Shown here: in pieces, positions 56,620-64,000 of the stretch
How the letters are laid out: every line of letters begins with the position of its first letter
Position numbering within the stretch: the stretch's first letter is position 1
Source: Tritonibacter multivorans
Lineage (GTDB): Bacteria; Pseudomonadota; Alphaproteobacteria; Rhodobacterales; Rhodobacteraceae
NCBI RefSeq assembly: GCF_001458415.1
Contig: NZ_CYSD01000020.1
Coordinates: 62,001 to 126,000, forward strand
Length of the DNA: 64,000 nt
Direction: 5' to 3'
Position numbers and translations under genes: made by a program
Notes under the pieces: generated by a model
Database searches by the model: none
The model's input: the letters and a program-made list of their open reading frames with translations, nothing else
Told to the model about the DNA's origin: nothing

Positions 56620-57886
56620 TTACGCCATTGGGAAGCGGTCTTCGAACATGATTGCCAGCTGGCTCTTTACAGCGTGCCATTCGCGCACTGAACGCTTCCA
56701 TTCCTGAGACGTAGCATTGAGCGCGAGATAGATCAATTTCGCGGCGGCCTCATCGCTGGGGAAGTGCCCTCGGGTTCGAACGGCGCGTCGGATTTTCGAG
56801 TTCAGCGCCTCGATGGCATTGGTGGTGTAGATCAGCCTGCGGACCTCGGGTGGATAGTCCAGAAACGGGATGACTTCGTTCCAGGCCCGGCGCCAGCTTG
56901 GGGCGATGGCCGGATACTTGGCGGCGAGATCGCACTGTTCAAATTCAGCCAGCGCGGCTTCGGCGGCGGCAACATCGACAGCGGTGTAGACCGCCTTGAG
57001 CGCCTTCGCCACGGCTTTGCGGTCCTTGTAACTGGCAAAGCTCATCGAGTGCCGCAGGAGGTGCACGATACAGGTCTGGACCTGGGTCTTGGGAAAGGCC
57101 GCTTCAATGGCCTGGGGAAAGCCCTTGAGGCCATCCACGACGGCGATGAGGATGTCCTGGACCCCGCGATTGCGCAGGTCATTCAGCACCTTGGCCCAGA
57201 ACTTGGCGCCCTCATTTGCCTGGAACCACAGGCCCAGAACGTCGCGGGTGCCGTCAGGCAGGATGGCCAGCGCCACGAAGACAGCCTTATTGCTGACCGC
57301 GCCGTCGCTGCGGATATTGACCCGGATCGCATCCATGAACACGACCGGATAGCATGGTTCCAGCGGGCGGTTCTGCCAGGCAGTAACCTCGTCCATGACC
57401 GCATCAGTGATCGCCGAGATCAGGCTGGGCGAGGCCTCAACGCCGTAGATTTCCTCGATATGCCCCTGGATTTCCCGGGTCGTCATGCCGCGTGCGTACA
57501 TGCTCCCTCTCGTGACATTTCGTGCCGAAATGCACTGCCGGGCAGTGGATGATCTTGGTATCGAACTCGGGAAACCGCCGCTGATATTTGGCGATCAGCA
57601 CCGGATCAAAGCTGCCGTTGCGGTCACGGGGAATGTCCAGAACGACCTTGCCGCTCTCCATTGTCACCGTCTTCTGGCTGCTGCCATTACGCCTGTTCGG
57701 TGGCTGGTTCGCGCCTTTAGGCGGCGGATCGGCCCGTTCCTCGGTCAGATGCGCATCCAGTTCGGTGCTCAAGGCACGCTCAGCCAACGCCTTCGTCAGC
57801 TCCTGCAAAATCCCGTCCTTGCCGAACAGGTCGCCGGGATTCCGGCCCTCCATAAGTTGGTCCAAAAGGTCTTTGTCGATGCTCAT
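56620..57886 (-). pseudogene. IS256-family transposase, split by a 43-bp insertion
   Basis: The N-terminal part (57886 down to about 57548) reads MSIDKDLLDQLMEGRNPGDL through FPEFDTKII. The C-terminal part (57501 down to 56620) reads from MYARGMTTREIQGH to RFPMA. In intact relatives FDTKII runs directly into SMYARGMT. Here 43 extra bases shift the frame, so a single polypeptide cannot be made. The C-terminal half keeps the DDE residues D57 (VFMDAIRV), D123 (VVDGLKGFP) and E231 (TTNAIEALN). A GAGAGGGAG stretch before the ATG at 57501 could start the second half separately. Without frameshift or bypass the enzyme should be inactive. Confidence 0.9.
57505..57547. repeat. 43-bp double-hairpin insertion in the transposase gene
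   Basis: Two adjacent perfect palindromic hairpins: CATTTCG-TGC-CGAAATG (57516-57532) and CACTGCC-G-GGCAGTG (57533-57547), plus 11 further bases. The borders follow from the family reading FDTKII/SMYARG. Confidence 0.8.
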
Positions 57887-57944
57887 ACGTGGGTCTCCTC
57901 ATCTCAGAGCTACCACGCCAGAGCACAAAATTCAGGATAGTCCC

Positions 57945-57952
57945 CTGAATCA
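57945..57952. repeat. 8-bp target duplication, right
   Basis: CTGAATCA, partner of 56577-56584. Confidence 0.85.
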
Positions 57953-57974
57953 TCACCTGCTTTTTCGCGCCAGC

Positions 57975-58820
57975 TTAGTCTGCTGCTTCCAATGCATCTG
58001 TTTTCAAAGGGATTTGCATCAGGTCTTCACCGAGAACCATTGGACCGTCATAGATATCGAACATCTCGGTCACCATACGTTCTTTGACACCTGTCTTGTC
58101 CAACATTGGCAGGAAATGTGTCAGTACAAGCATACCAACCTCTGCCTGTTTCGCGGTTTCTGCGTTGTCTAGATGAGAGACTGACATTTGGCGGTACTCC
58201 GGCGTAAGCTCGGTGCCCGACAGGAAATGGTTCATGTGGATTAGCACATCCGCGCCCTTGGCAAAATCGATGAAAGGCTGATAGACACCGCCATTGTCCC
58301 CGGAATAGACAACCACGCCTTCGTCCGTTTCCACACGGTAAGAGAGGCAATTCAAGCTGGGTTGCACATGGCGCGCGGGGCCGACCTTGATCACCCAATC
58401 TTTGCCTTCGATGACTTCACCAGGGGCGAACTGGGTCAAATCCGGGTTGGGACGTGGGCGATCCCCGACACCACCGCGCGCGCAGTAGACGGCAATCGAT
58501 GCCGGGCTTTCGGTGCGCGCTGCGATATCGAGCGCAAACACTCCGCTTTCTCCAATGAAACCTTCGTTGATCTCGTGCAGCGGATCAGGTCCATAGACCT
58601 TCAGCGGAGACACTTTGTCCCCGCCTTGGTCCCACCGGGTCAGAACAGGCCGTGGATAGTCCATGATGTGATCATAGTGATAATGGCTTGCCAGAAAATG
58701 GGTCACATCGGTGGCCTGATACCCCGCTTCGTGCAGGCGATGGTGCGCGCCGGGGCCATGGTCCATGACAACCACATCATCTCCCAGCTCGAATAAATAG
58801 CCTGAACTTGCCCGTTTCAA
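57975..58820 (-). CDS. Metallo-beta-lactamase-fold hydrolase, 5' end probably frameshifted
   Basis: 281 residues from a TTG. The zinc motif is ASHYHYDHIMDY (HxHxDH), followed by GPARHVQPSL, VVYSGDNGG and HLDNAETA with VLTHFLP. In frame just before the TTG the DNA encodes GTPAPS, the usual start of the first strand in this family, but a TGA lies eight codons upstream. The adjacent frame reads NLIEL from an ATG at 58889, so loss of one base in the GGGTACGCC area seems to have split the N-terminus. It ends next to the IS and begins the minus-strand catabolic cluster's far end. Confidence 0.78.
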   Translation of the reverse strand: MKRASSGYLFELGDDVVVMDHGPGAHHRLHEAGYQATDVTHFLASHYHYDHIMDYPRPVLTRWDQGGDKVSPLKVYGPDPLHEINEGFIGESGVFALDIAARTESPASIAVYCARGGVGDRPRPNPDLTQFAPGEVIEGKDWVIKVGPARHVQPSLNCLSYRVETDEGVVVYSGDNGGVYQPFIDFAKGADVLIHMNHFLSGTELTPEYRQMSVSHLDNAETAKQAEVGMLVLTHFLPMLDKTGVKERMVTEMFDIYDGPMVLGEDLMQIPLKTDALEAAD

Positions 58821-59038
58821 TGACGGGGCTGGCGTACCGTTTCAACTCTATGAGGTTGCAGTTCCCACGTCGGAAATGCGCAGCACACATCAAATCAAGC
58901 TAAAGACAACTCACGTAATACGAGTGAAGTCATAACTTGCTTCCAGTGTTGAAGATTGCCTCTAATCGGAGGTGTTGGAATCGAATAGTGTTCAGGCACA
59001 GAAGCCCTTTCTAGTGACCTCTAGGAAAACCGCTACCG

Positions 59039-59815
59039 CTAAGTCTGTTTGATTTCGAAGCTCGCGATCTCCGAAAGTACAGCCGTCAAACGTTCCACGA
59101 GCGGCCCTAAACGAGCTTGCCCGCGCTCAAGCGACGCCGCCGTGGCGTCACCCCAAGTGCCCGAAGTCATGAAATCGGACGTCACCCATCCAATGGTGGC
59201 CCCGGTCAGTTCCAAAGCCAAAGTTTCTGACTGAAAATCTGGGAAAGCGCAGTCGCGTTTGTCGTCGCGCACGCGGTCCGGGGACACGGCCATCATCATC
59301 GAGGTTTCCCATTCCCCGGCGTGAATGCCGTAATCTGGTTCGCGCGGGTCGAGAGGCTCCAATGGGTCGGGCATGGCGCCGGAGGCGAAAATCTGGAAGG
59401 TCATCAGACCGGTCTCGATCCGAATGTCACGGGCAAGCACTTCAAGCAAAGCCCGGTTGCCTCCGTGGCAGTTCCAAAGCACTAGTCGTCGAAATCCATT
59501 CGCCTTAGCGCTCAATGCGATGTCTTTGATCACCGCCATGAGCGTCGTTGCCGACAGAGCCCAAGTTCCTTGAAATCCAACGTGTTCGTTGGATTTGGAA
59601 ATCGGCATCATCGGAAGCCGCCAGATTTTCACCTCTGGCGCAAGTTGCGCCAGAGCCATTTCCAGGAACTTTTCAGAGAAAACCAGATCGCAATCCGTGG
59701 ACAGGTGTGGGCCATGTTGCTCGATCGATCCAATGGGCAACACGATAGCCCCATCTTTGGAAAGATCCAGCGCGGCCACTTCCTGCCAGGTCAGCTCGTT
59801 GATATTGCGGTTCAT
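59039..59815 (-). CDS. Creatininase-family amidohydrolase
   Basis: 258 residues. Signatures: VLPIGSIEQHGPHLSTDCD (metal Glu, His, Asp), LVLWNCHGGNRALLE and IHAGEWETSMMM (metal His, Glu). The family opens cyclic amides such as creatinine or cleaves small formamides; the exact substrate is unknown. The ATG overlaps the stop of the acyl-CoA ligase gene by 4 bp, so the two are translated together. Confidence 0.92.
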   Translation of the reverse strand: MNRNINELTWQEVAALDLSKDGAIVLPIGSIEQHGPHLSTDCDLVFSEKFLEMALAQLAPEVKIWRLPMMPISKSNEHVGFQGTWALSATTLMAVIKDIALSAKANGFRRLVLWNCHGGNRALLEVLARDIRIETGLMTFQIFASGAMPDPLEPLDPREPDYGIHAGEWETSMMMAVSPDRVRDDKRDCAFPDFQSETLALELTGATIGWVTSDFMTSGTWGDATAASLERGQARLGPLVERLTAVLSEIASFEIKQT

Positions 59816-61323
59816 GCTGCCTCCATGGCCTGTGCTTTAAGCGTCGCTTTAGCAATTTTTCCGGTTGGCGTCATCGGAAACTCGCCAATCGCGCGCACAG
59901 TCAGACCCTTTAGCGTATAGGGTGTCTTGCCTTCAATCGCTGCGATTGCAGCCTCCGTATCAATGCCTTCGCCAGTGACAAAAGCGACCGGCTGGTGCGA
60001 GCCATCCGCCTGATCCAGCCCAATGACTGCCGCTTCGCGGATGCCCTCAACCAGCATCAAGGCTTCTTCGACATCCCGCGGGAACCAAGTCTCGCCACCC
60101 ACGTTCAGAAGCTCTTTTACCCGGCCCCGCATTGTCAGGTATCCATCTTCGGACATCTGGCCCACATCGCCAGAGTGCAACCAACCATCCGCTGTAGCTT
60201 CAGCAGTTTTTTCGGGTTTCTCCCAGTAGCCGGTCATGAATCCACCGCGCAAACAGACTTCGCCAACTTGGCCTTGGGGAAGCTCTTTCCCATCAGTGCC
60301 CAAGATACGCACTTCTTTGTCGGGGAGAGGACGGCCTACCGCGCCAAAATGTTCGTCTGTTGGAAGGGTCGGGTCGCCAAGGGCGAAGAACCCCCCGATT
60401 TCGCTTTGGCCATAGCTTTCAACCAAGGGCAGTTTCAGTTCGTCGCGCCAAGCTTGTTTCAGAGTCGGCGGAACGGGTCCACCACCAGAGGTGCCAAGGC
60501 GCAGGTTCTCTGGCGCGCCGCCATGTAGCCGCGATTGTTCCAGAACGTCGGTCAGCACTGGCGGATTGCCAACAAAGATCGTTGCTTTGGTATCCTTCAG
60601 GGCTTGAAAGCCGGTATCCGCAGCCCAGTCTTTCATGACGATACAGGTGGCCAGGTTTTTCAAAGGCGGCAGGATGTTGGCGACCAACTGGTAGGACGAT
60701 GACAAGGCAGAAGGGCCAAAAGAGATGTCGTCGCGAGAATAGCGCAAGCGCTCACCGATGCAGGACGATGCCACCATCGTCGGTTCGTGCGCCAGACACG
60801 CGCCCTTTGGCTGACCCGTTGTACCAGACGTGTAGGACAGGTGCGCGATGGCGCTTTCATCACCCGGGTCGGCAGGTGCCGGAAGGTTGGCTTCCAATAG
60901 TTCAGGGAAGCTCAACGCGCCCTCTTGTTTGCCGTCCATGCAAATCAGGTGTTTCACAGTGCCGACCTTCTGCGCAGCGGCGACGGTCTCGGCCAATTTG
61001 TCATGAGTGTACACGACCAAAGTTGGTTTGTGGTCGTTGAAATAGTAGTCCAGATCGTCTGCCAGCTTTACGTTTACCAGCGACGAGATCGCGCCAATTC
61101 GCCAGGCAGCGAACATCGACAATAAATAGTCCATACCATTGTGCGCAAAGATCGTGATCCGATCCCCTTTGCGAGCGCCAAGGTCGTGAAATGCGCCAGC
61201 GGTCGCCTCGATTTGTTCGTGTGCCTGCGCGTATGTAAGGGATTTATCACGCTCGACCCAGTGAAAGGCAGTGTGGTCGGGACGGCGGTTGGCGCCATCG
61301 GTGATGAGCTGATGCAAAAGCAT
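59812..61323 (-). CDS. AMP-binding acyl-CoA synthetase
   Basis: 503 residues of the ANL superfamily. P-loop LSYTSGTTGQPKGACLAHE, A5 region VESYGQSEIGG, the hinge and A8 GWLHSGDVGQMSEDGYLTMRG in two motifs, and the catalytic Lys near the end in TPTGKIAKATLK. It activates a carboxylate as acyl-AMP and then acyl-CoA. Linked with creatininase-family and ABC importer genes, so the acid is probably a product of the imported compound. Confidence 0.92.
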   Translation of the reverse strand: MLLHQLITDGANRRPDHTAFHWVERDKSLTYAQAHEQIEATAGAFHDLGARKGDRITIFAHNGMDYLLSMFAAWRIGAISSLVNVKLADDLDYYFNDHKPTLVVYTHDKLAETVAAAQKVGTVKHLICMDGKQEGALSFPELLEANLPAPADPGDESAIAHLSYTSGTTGQPKGACLAHEPTMVASSCIGERLRYSRDDISFGPSALSSSYQLVANILPPLKNLATCIVMKDWAADTGFQALKDTKATIFVGNPPVLTDVLEQSRLHGGAPENLRLGTSGGGPVPPTLKQAWRDELKLPLVESYGQSEIGGFFALGDPTLPTDEHFGAVGRPLPDKEVRILGTDGKELPQGQVGEVCLRGGFMTGYWEKPEKTAEATADGWLHSGDVGQMSEDGYLTMRGRVKELLNVGGETWFPRDVEEALMLVEGIREAAVIGLDQADGSHQPVAFVTGEGIDTEAAIAAIEGKTPYTLKGLTVRAIGEFPMTPTGKIAKATLKAQAMEAA

Positions 61324-61358
61324 GGTATGTCTCCTTGGAAGGTGTAAGAGATTTTTCG

Positions 61359-62294
61359 TTAACGATCGGCGTGATAGGGGGTCATCAGCGCCGCCGGATT
61401 TCGGGACCTTCCGAACACACCCGACACAGCCAAAACTGTCAGCAGATAGGGCAGCGCAACCAACGCCTGGGTCGGGATCGGCAAGTCAAAGAGTTGCAGG
61501 GACAGGGCCAGCGCATCCATCGACGCAAAGCCAAAGGCCGCAAGGATGGCCAGGTAGGGGTTCCAGCGCGCCAGGATGACGATACCCAGTGCTATGAAGC
61601 CCCGCCCTTGAACAATCGTGTCACGGAACAGGCCGATCTGGACAAGCACAAAGTAGGCTCCGGCCAGACCTCCACCCAGCCCGCAGGCCAACACGGCGAT
61701 GATCCGCATCCGTACCACATTGATACCTGCAGCTGCAGCTGCCTTGGGGTATTCCCCAACGGCCCGCAGGTTCAGCCCAAGGCGGGTGCGGTACATCAGC
61801 CAGCCGGTCCCCAGCGCGATCAGGATTGTGATGTAGAACATAACAGACTGTCCAAAGAGTGCGGGTCCGATCAGCGGCAGATCCTTCAAACCGGGTACGG
61901 AAATTTCAGGCATCATCGGCGCCGTCTGAATGCGCGGGATATCCCCCATGATCGTGCGAAACGCATAGCTTGCGATGCCCATGGCCAGCACATTGAAGAT
62001 AATGCCGACAACCACCTGACTGGCCTTGACCACGACGTACATCCAAGCAAGGAAAACGTTGACCAACATGCCCATTCCGGCGGCAGCCAGCGCCCCGATC
62101 CAGGGCGAGCCGCTCCAGATCGCGCCCAGATAGGCGGCCAAAGCACCCAGCAAAACAGTGCCTTCAATCCCGACGTTCAAAACGCCCGCGCGCTCGCTGA
62201 TCAACTCGCCGATGCTCGCCAAGAGCAACGGGCCGGTCAGACGGACCGACGCAGCGATCCATGTGGTCAGAAAGGCAAGCTCAGGGATATCCAT
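61359..62294 (-). CDS. Nucleoside-type ABC transporter permease (NupQ/YufQ-like)
   Basis: 311 residues from MDIPELAFLTTW, which begins directly after the upstream permease's stop. About eight membrane helices. The run SIGELISERAGVLNVGIEG and SQVVVGIIFNVLA are typical of BmpA-linked importers of purine nucleosides. The substrate need not be a nucleoside. Confidence 0.9.
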   Translation of the reverse strand: MDIPELAFLTTWIAASVRLTGPLLLASIGELISERAGVLNVGIEGTVLLGALAAYLGAIWSGSPWIGALAAAGMGMLVNVFLAWMYVVVKASQVVVGIIFNVLAMGIASYAFRTIMGDIPRIQTAPMMPEISVPGLKDLPLIGPALFGQSVMFYITILIALGTGWLMYRTRLGLNLRAVGEYPKAAAAAGINVVRMRIIAVLACGLGGGLAGAYFVLVQIGLFRDTIVQGRGFIALGIVILARWNPYLAILAAFGFASMDALALSLQLFDLPIPTQALVALPYLLTVLAVSGVFGRSRNPAALMTPYHADR

Positions 62295-62295
62295 T

Positions 62296-63384
62296 TCAAA
62301 CCTTCCTTCTGCCAGAGAGAACAATGCGATGGGTGCGCAACACTTCGGTCGCCAAAAGCAGCAGCACGATGCTGGCCTGCACGATCAAAACGATGGAGGA
62401 TGGCAATCCGGTCTGGCGCTGCATTGCGTCTCCGCCCACCGACAAGCCACCGTAAAGAACAGAAGCGATCGCAGTGCCCGGAACGGTCATACGCCCCAGC
62501 AGCGCTGTCACGATGCCCACGAAGCCCGTGCCATCCGACAGCCCATCAAGCAGACGGTGATGAACCCCGTAGATCGTGATGGCGCCCGCCAGGCCTGCCA
62601 GACCTCCGGCGATCAGAGCCGCCTGGCGCTGACGTATCCCAACCAAAATGCCGCCATAGCGCGCAGACCGTGGGTTTAGTCCGCTGGCGATCATCTCGAA
62701 CCCCACCCGGGATTTGGCCATCACCACCCAGATCGCAACGCCCGACGCAAGCGCGATCAAAAATCCGGCGTGCAGACGTGTCCCGCTGAGAATGTAGGGC
62801 AGCCAAAGGTCTTTCGGCAGACGCTCGGTCTGGGGCATGTCGCCCACCACGCGCCAAGGTCCGGCGACAAGGTATTGCACCAGATAAATCGCCAGAAAGT
62901 TCATCATCAGTGCAATCAGCACTTCGTTGCCGCCAAAACGGGTTTTCAGCTCGCCAACGAGCCCCGCCCAAAGCGCCCCTAAAGTCGCCCCCCAGATTAG
63001 GGCCAGCGTAACAACAAGAGCCGGGGCCGAGGTGCTTAGTATACCGCCCTCAAGCGCGCCTAGGCCCACCATGGTGCCGCCCATCGCCCCAATCAACAAA
63101 CAGCCTTCAAAGCCAAGAAAGATAAAGCCGCAGCGCCAGGCCACAATGGTCCCAAATCCAACCATCATCAGCGGTGTTGCGGTCACCAACGTGTAGCCAA
63201 ATCCGCGTTTCGAAAAGAACGCGTTCCCAATCAGCGACTGATATCCCTCCCAGGGGCTGGCCTCGAACGGCAAGAACAACACCCCGCCCAAGACCATCCC
63301 GATCAGGACGGCCAGCACGGACATAGCCACAACCGACCAACCGCTGATCAGCGGCGTGTCGCGTTTCTCTAATGAAACTCTCAT
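62296..63384 (-). CDS. Nucleoside-type ABC transporter permease (NupP/YufP-like)
   Basis: 362 residues, about nine membrane helices. Marks: RCGFIFLGFEGCLLIGAMGG, FGGNEVLIALMMNFLAIYLV and GFVGIVTALLGRMTVPGTA. It pairs with the other permease as the heterodimeric channel. Its ATG overlaps the ATPase stop by 4 bp. Confidence 0.9.
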   Translation of the reverse strand: MRVSLEKRDTPLISGWSVVAMSVLAVLIGMVLGGVLFLPFEASPWEGYQSLIGNAFFSKRGFGYTLVTATPLMMVGFGTIVAWRCGFIFLGFEGCLLIGAMGGTMVGLGALEGGILSTSAPALVVTLALIWGATLGALWAGLVGELKTRFGGNEVLIALMMNFLAIYLVQYLVAGPWRVVGDMPQTERLPKDLWLPYILSGTRLHAGFLIALASGVAIWVVMAKSRVGFEMIASGLNPRSARYGGILVGIRQRQAALIAGGLAGLAGAITIYGVHHRLLDGLSDGTGFVGIVTALLGRMTVPGTAIASVLYGGLSVGGDAMQRQTGLPSSIVLIVQASIVLLLLATEVLRTHRIVLSGRRKV

Positions 63385-64000
63385 AGCGCCACCTCTTCAA
63401 GGCGACGCCCGGCCATCATCGCGCCCAAGAGCGCGGTTGTTGCTTTGTCACGGGGGATGACGCCCATGATTTCACCCTCGAACATCACTGCGATCCGATC
63501 CGAGAGGGCCAAGATCTCCTCAAGCTCGGTAGAGGCCATCAGCACAGCGGCGCCCTGGTTTCGTTGCTCGATGATCTCACCCCAGACCAGTTCGATGGCG
63601 CCGACGTCCAATCCGCGCGTCGGTTGTTCGATCAGCAGCACCTTGGGATCACGCGATACCTCGCGCCCCAGGACCAGTTTTTGCAGATTGCCGCCCGACA
63701 GATTGCCAGAGGCAAAATCTGCATCCGGGGTTTTAACGCCAAACCGGGAAATGACATCGTCGGCCGCGACACGGGCGAGCGAGCGGTTGAGAAGGCCAAA
63801 CTGGGTAAAATCCTTGGAGGCGCCCAAGATTACATTGTCTTCGATCGACAGCGTCACCAGGGCCCCAACGCCACGCCGGTCAGGCGGGACATATCCGATC
63901 CCGGCCGCGCGTCGTTCTGCGGTGCTTAGCGCAGTGATATCACGACCTTCGAGCGTTATTGATCCGCTTACGGCGTCTTTCAAACCAAAGATCGTTTCGA
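63381..64000 (-). CDS. Nucleoside-type ABC transporter ATPase, second ATPase domain (partial)
   Basis: The frame stays open to the window edge (ETIFGL before the apparent TTG at 63983), so only the C-terminal ~205 residues are seen. Signature NLSGGNLQKLVLGREVSRD, Walker B KVLLIEQPTRGLD, H-loop region LMASTELEEILALSDR. The degenerate, double-domain type (NupO/RbsA-like) is indicated by YVPPDRRGVG and LSGGNLQK. Confidence 0.92.
   Translation of the reverse strand, partial: ETIFGLKDAVSGSITLEGRDITALSTAERRAAGIGYVPPDRRGVGALVTLSIEDNVILGASKDFTQFGLLNRSLARVAADDVISRFGVKTPDADFASGNLSGGNLQKLVLGREVSRDPKVLLIEQPTRGLDVGAIELVWGEIIEQRNQGAAVLMASTELEEILALSDRIAVMFEGEIMGVIPRDKATTALLGAMMAGRRLEEVAL

Larger units (their letters stand above)
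56585..57944 (-). mobile_element. IS256-family insertion sequence, 1360 bp
   Basis: The ends form 29-bp imperfect terminal inverted repeats agreeing at about 23 positions, with a perfect 15-bp inner part (TTTTGTGCTCTGGCG). The element is bounded by the 8-bp duplication CTGAATCA. One transposase gene fills it on the minus strand but is broken by a 43-bp insertion. Removing the element restores a flank in which CAGGTGA and TCACCTG form a hairpin, so it landed inside a probable terminator. Confidence 0.92.
56558..57964. terminator. Terminator-like hairpin interrupted by the IS element
   Basis: Left of the IS stands TCAGGTGACA and right of it ATCACCTGCTTTTTCGC. Joined without the IS, CAGGTGA and TCACCTG make a 7-bp stem with a loop of about 15 nt and T5 on the plus side. 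It sits where the metallo-beta-lactamase-fold gene should end. Confidence 0.45.

Noticed and set aside
56585-57944. Programmed frameshifting as the reason for the split transposase
   Set aside because: IS256-family transposases are single-frame proteins and the two halves are separated by 43 inserted bases, not by a slippery site.

Overview
The window is a GC-rich stretch of an alphaproteobacterial chromosome, almost certainly from the Roseobacter group of the Rhodobacterales. Supporting this are an RpoHII-type sigma factor behind an RpoE-like promoter, the lpoA-like/rsmI/yraN/gshB neighbourhood, tRNA promoters of the form TTGnnn-N16-TTAGAn, a class Ib ribonucleotide reductase operon under a cobalamin riboswitch, and a DddP-family protein. 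The species cannot be fixed from the sequence alone. The left edge cuts a flavin disulfide oxidoreductase and the right edge cuts an ABC ATPase.

Layout. 1-6 kb: oxidoreductase (partial), orphan histidine kinase, tRNA-Arg, aconitase B. 6-8.7 kb: LysR regulator and divergent GMC oxidoreductase. 8.9-13.1 kb: nrdHIEF behind two NrdR-like boxes and a cobalamin riboswitch. 13.2-17.4 kb: TPP riboswitch and a thiD-thiY-tenA-thiZ-thiX pyrimidine salvage operon. 17.4-18.5 kb: a PRMT-like methyltransferase. 18.8-29.6 kb is a signalling island: a FIST sensor with a GGDEF/EAL protein, a convergent membrane GGDEF/EAL protein, then a six-gene run of two solute-binding proteins, a SiaA-like phosphatase, SiaB-like kinase, SiaC-like phosphoprotein and a class III adenylate cyclase. 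30-44 kb is housekeeping: tRNA-Met, trpS, a rhomboid pseudo-protease, murJ, glnD, an LpoA-like lipoprotein, rsmI, yraN, gshB, a ComM/YifB ATPase, a GST, cobC-like and cobU. 44-45 kb: rpoHII. 44.9-51.6 kb: LysR plus a CUT1 sugar ABC transporter with a GDSL hydrolase. 51.6-55.8 kb: a class V aminotransferase, an Lrp regulator, a LysR regulator and a DddP-like M24 protein. 55.8-58 kb: a repeat-bearing noncoding stretch and a disrupted IS256-family element with clean 8-bp target duplications. 58-64 kb: a minus-strand catabolic cluster (metallo-beta-lactamase fold, creatininase family, acyl-CoA ligase, nucleoside-type ABC importer).

The strongest leads are these. First, the SiaABC partner-switch module is joined to an adenylate cyclase instead of the diguanylate cyclase of the Pseudomonas SiaABCD system, with two transporter-less periplasmic binding proteins at the head of the operon. 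Second, the DddP-family protein keeps all six metal ligands at exact spacing but has Gly where the DMSP-lyase base Asp should be. Third, a bacterial PRMT7/9-like methyltransferase keeps its double-E loop. Fourth, a 43-bp two-hairpin insertion splits the IS256 transposase. Fifth, a perfect 65-bp inverted repeat links the tRNA-Arg 3' flank to the IS-bearing noncoding region 53 kb away.
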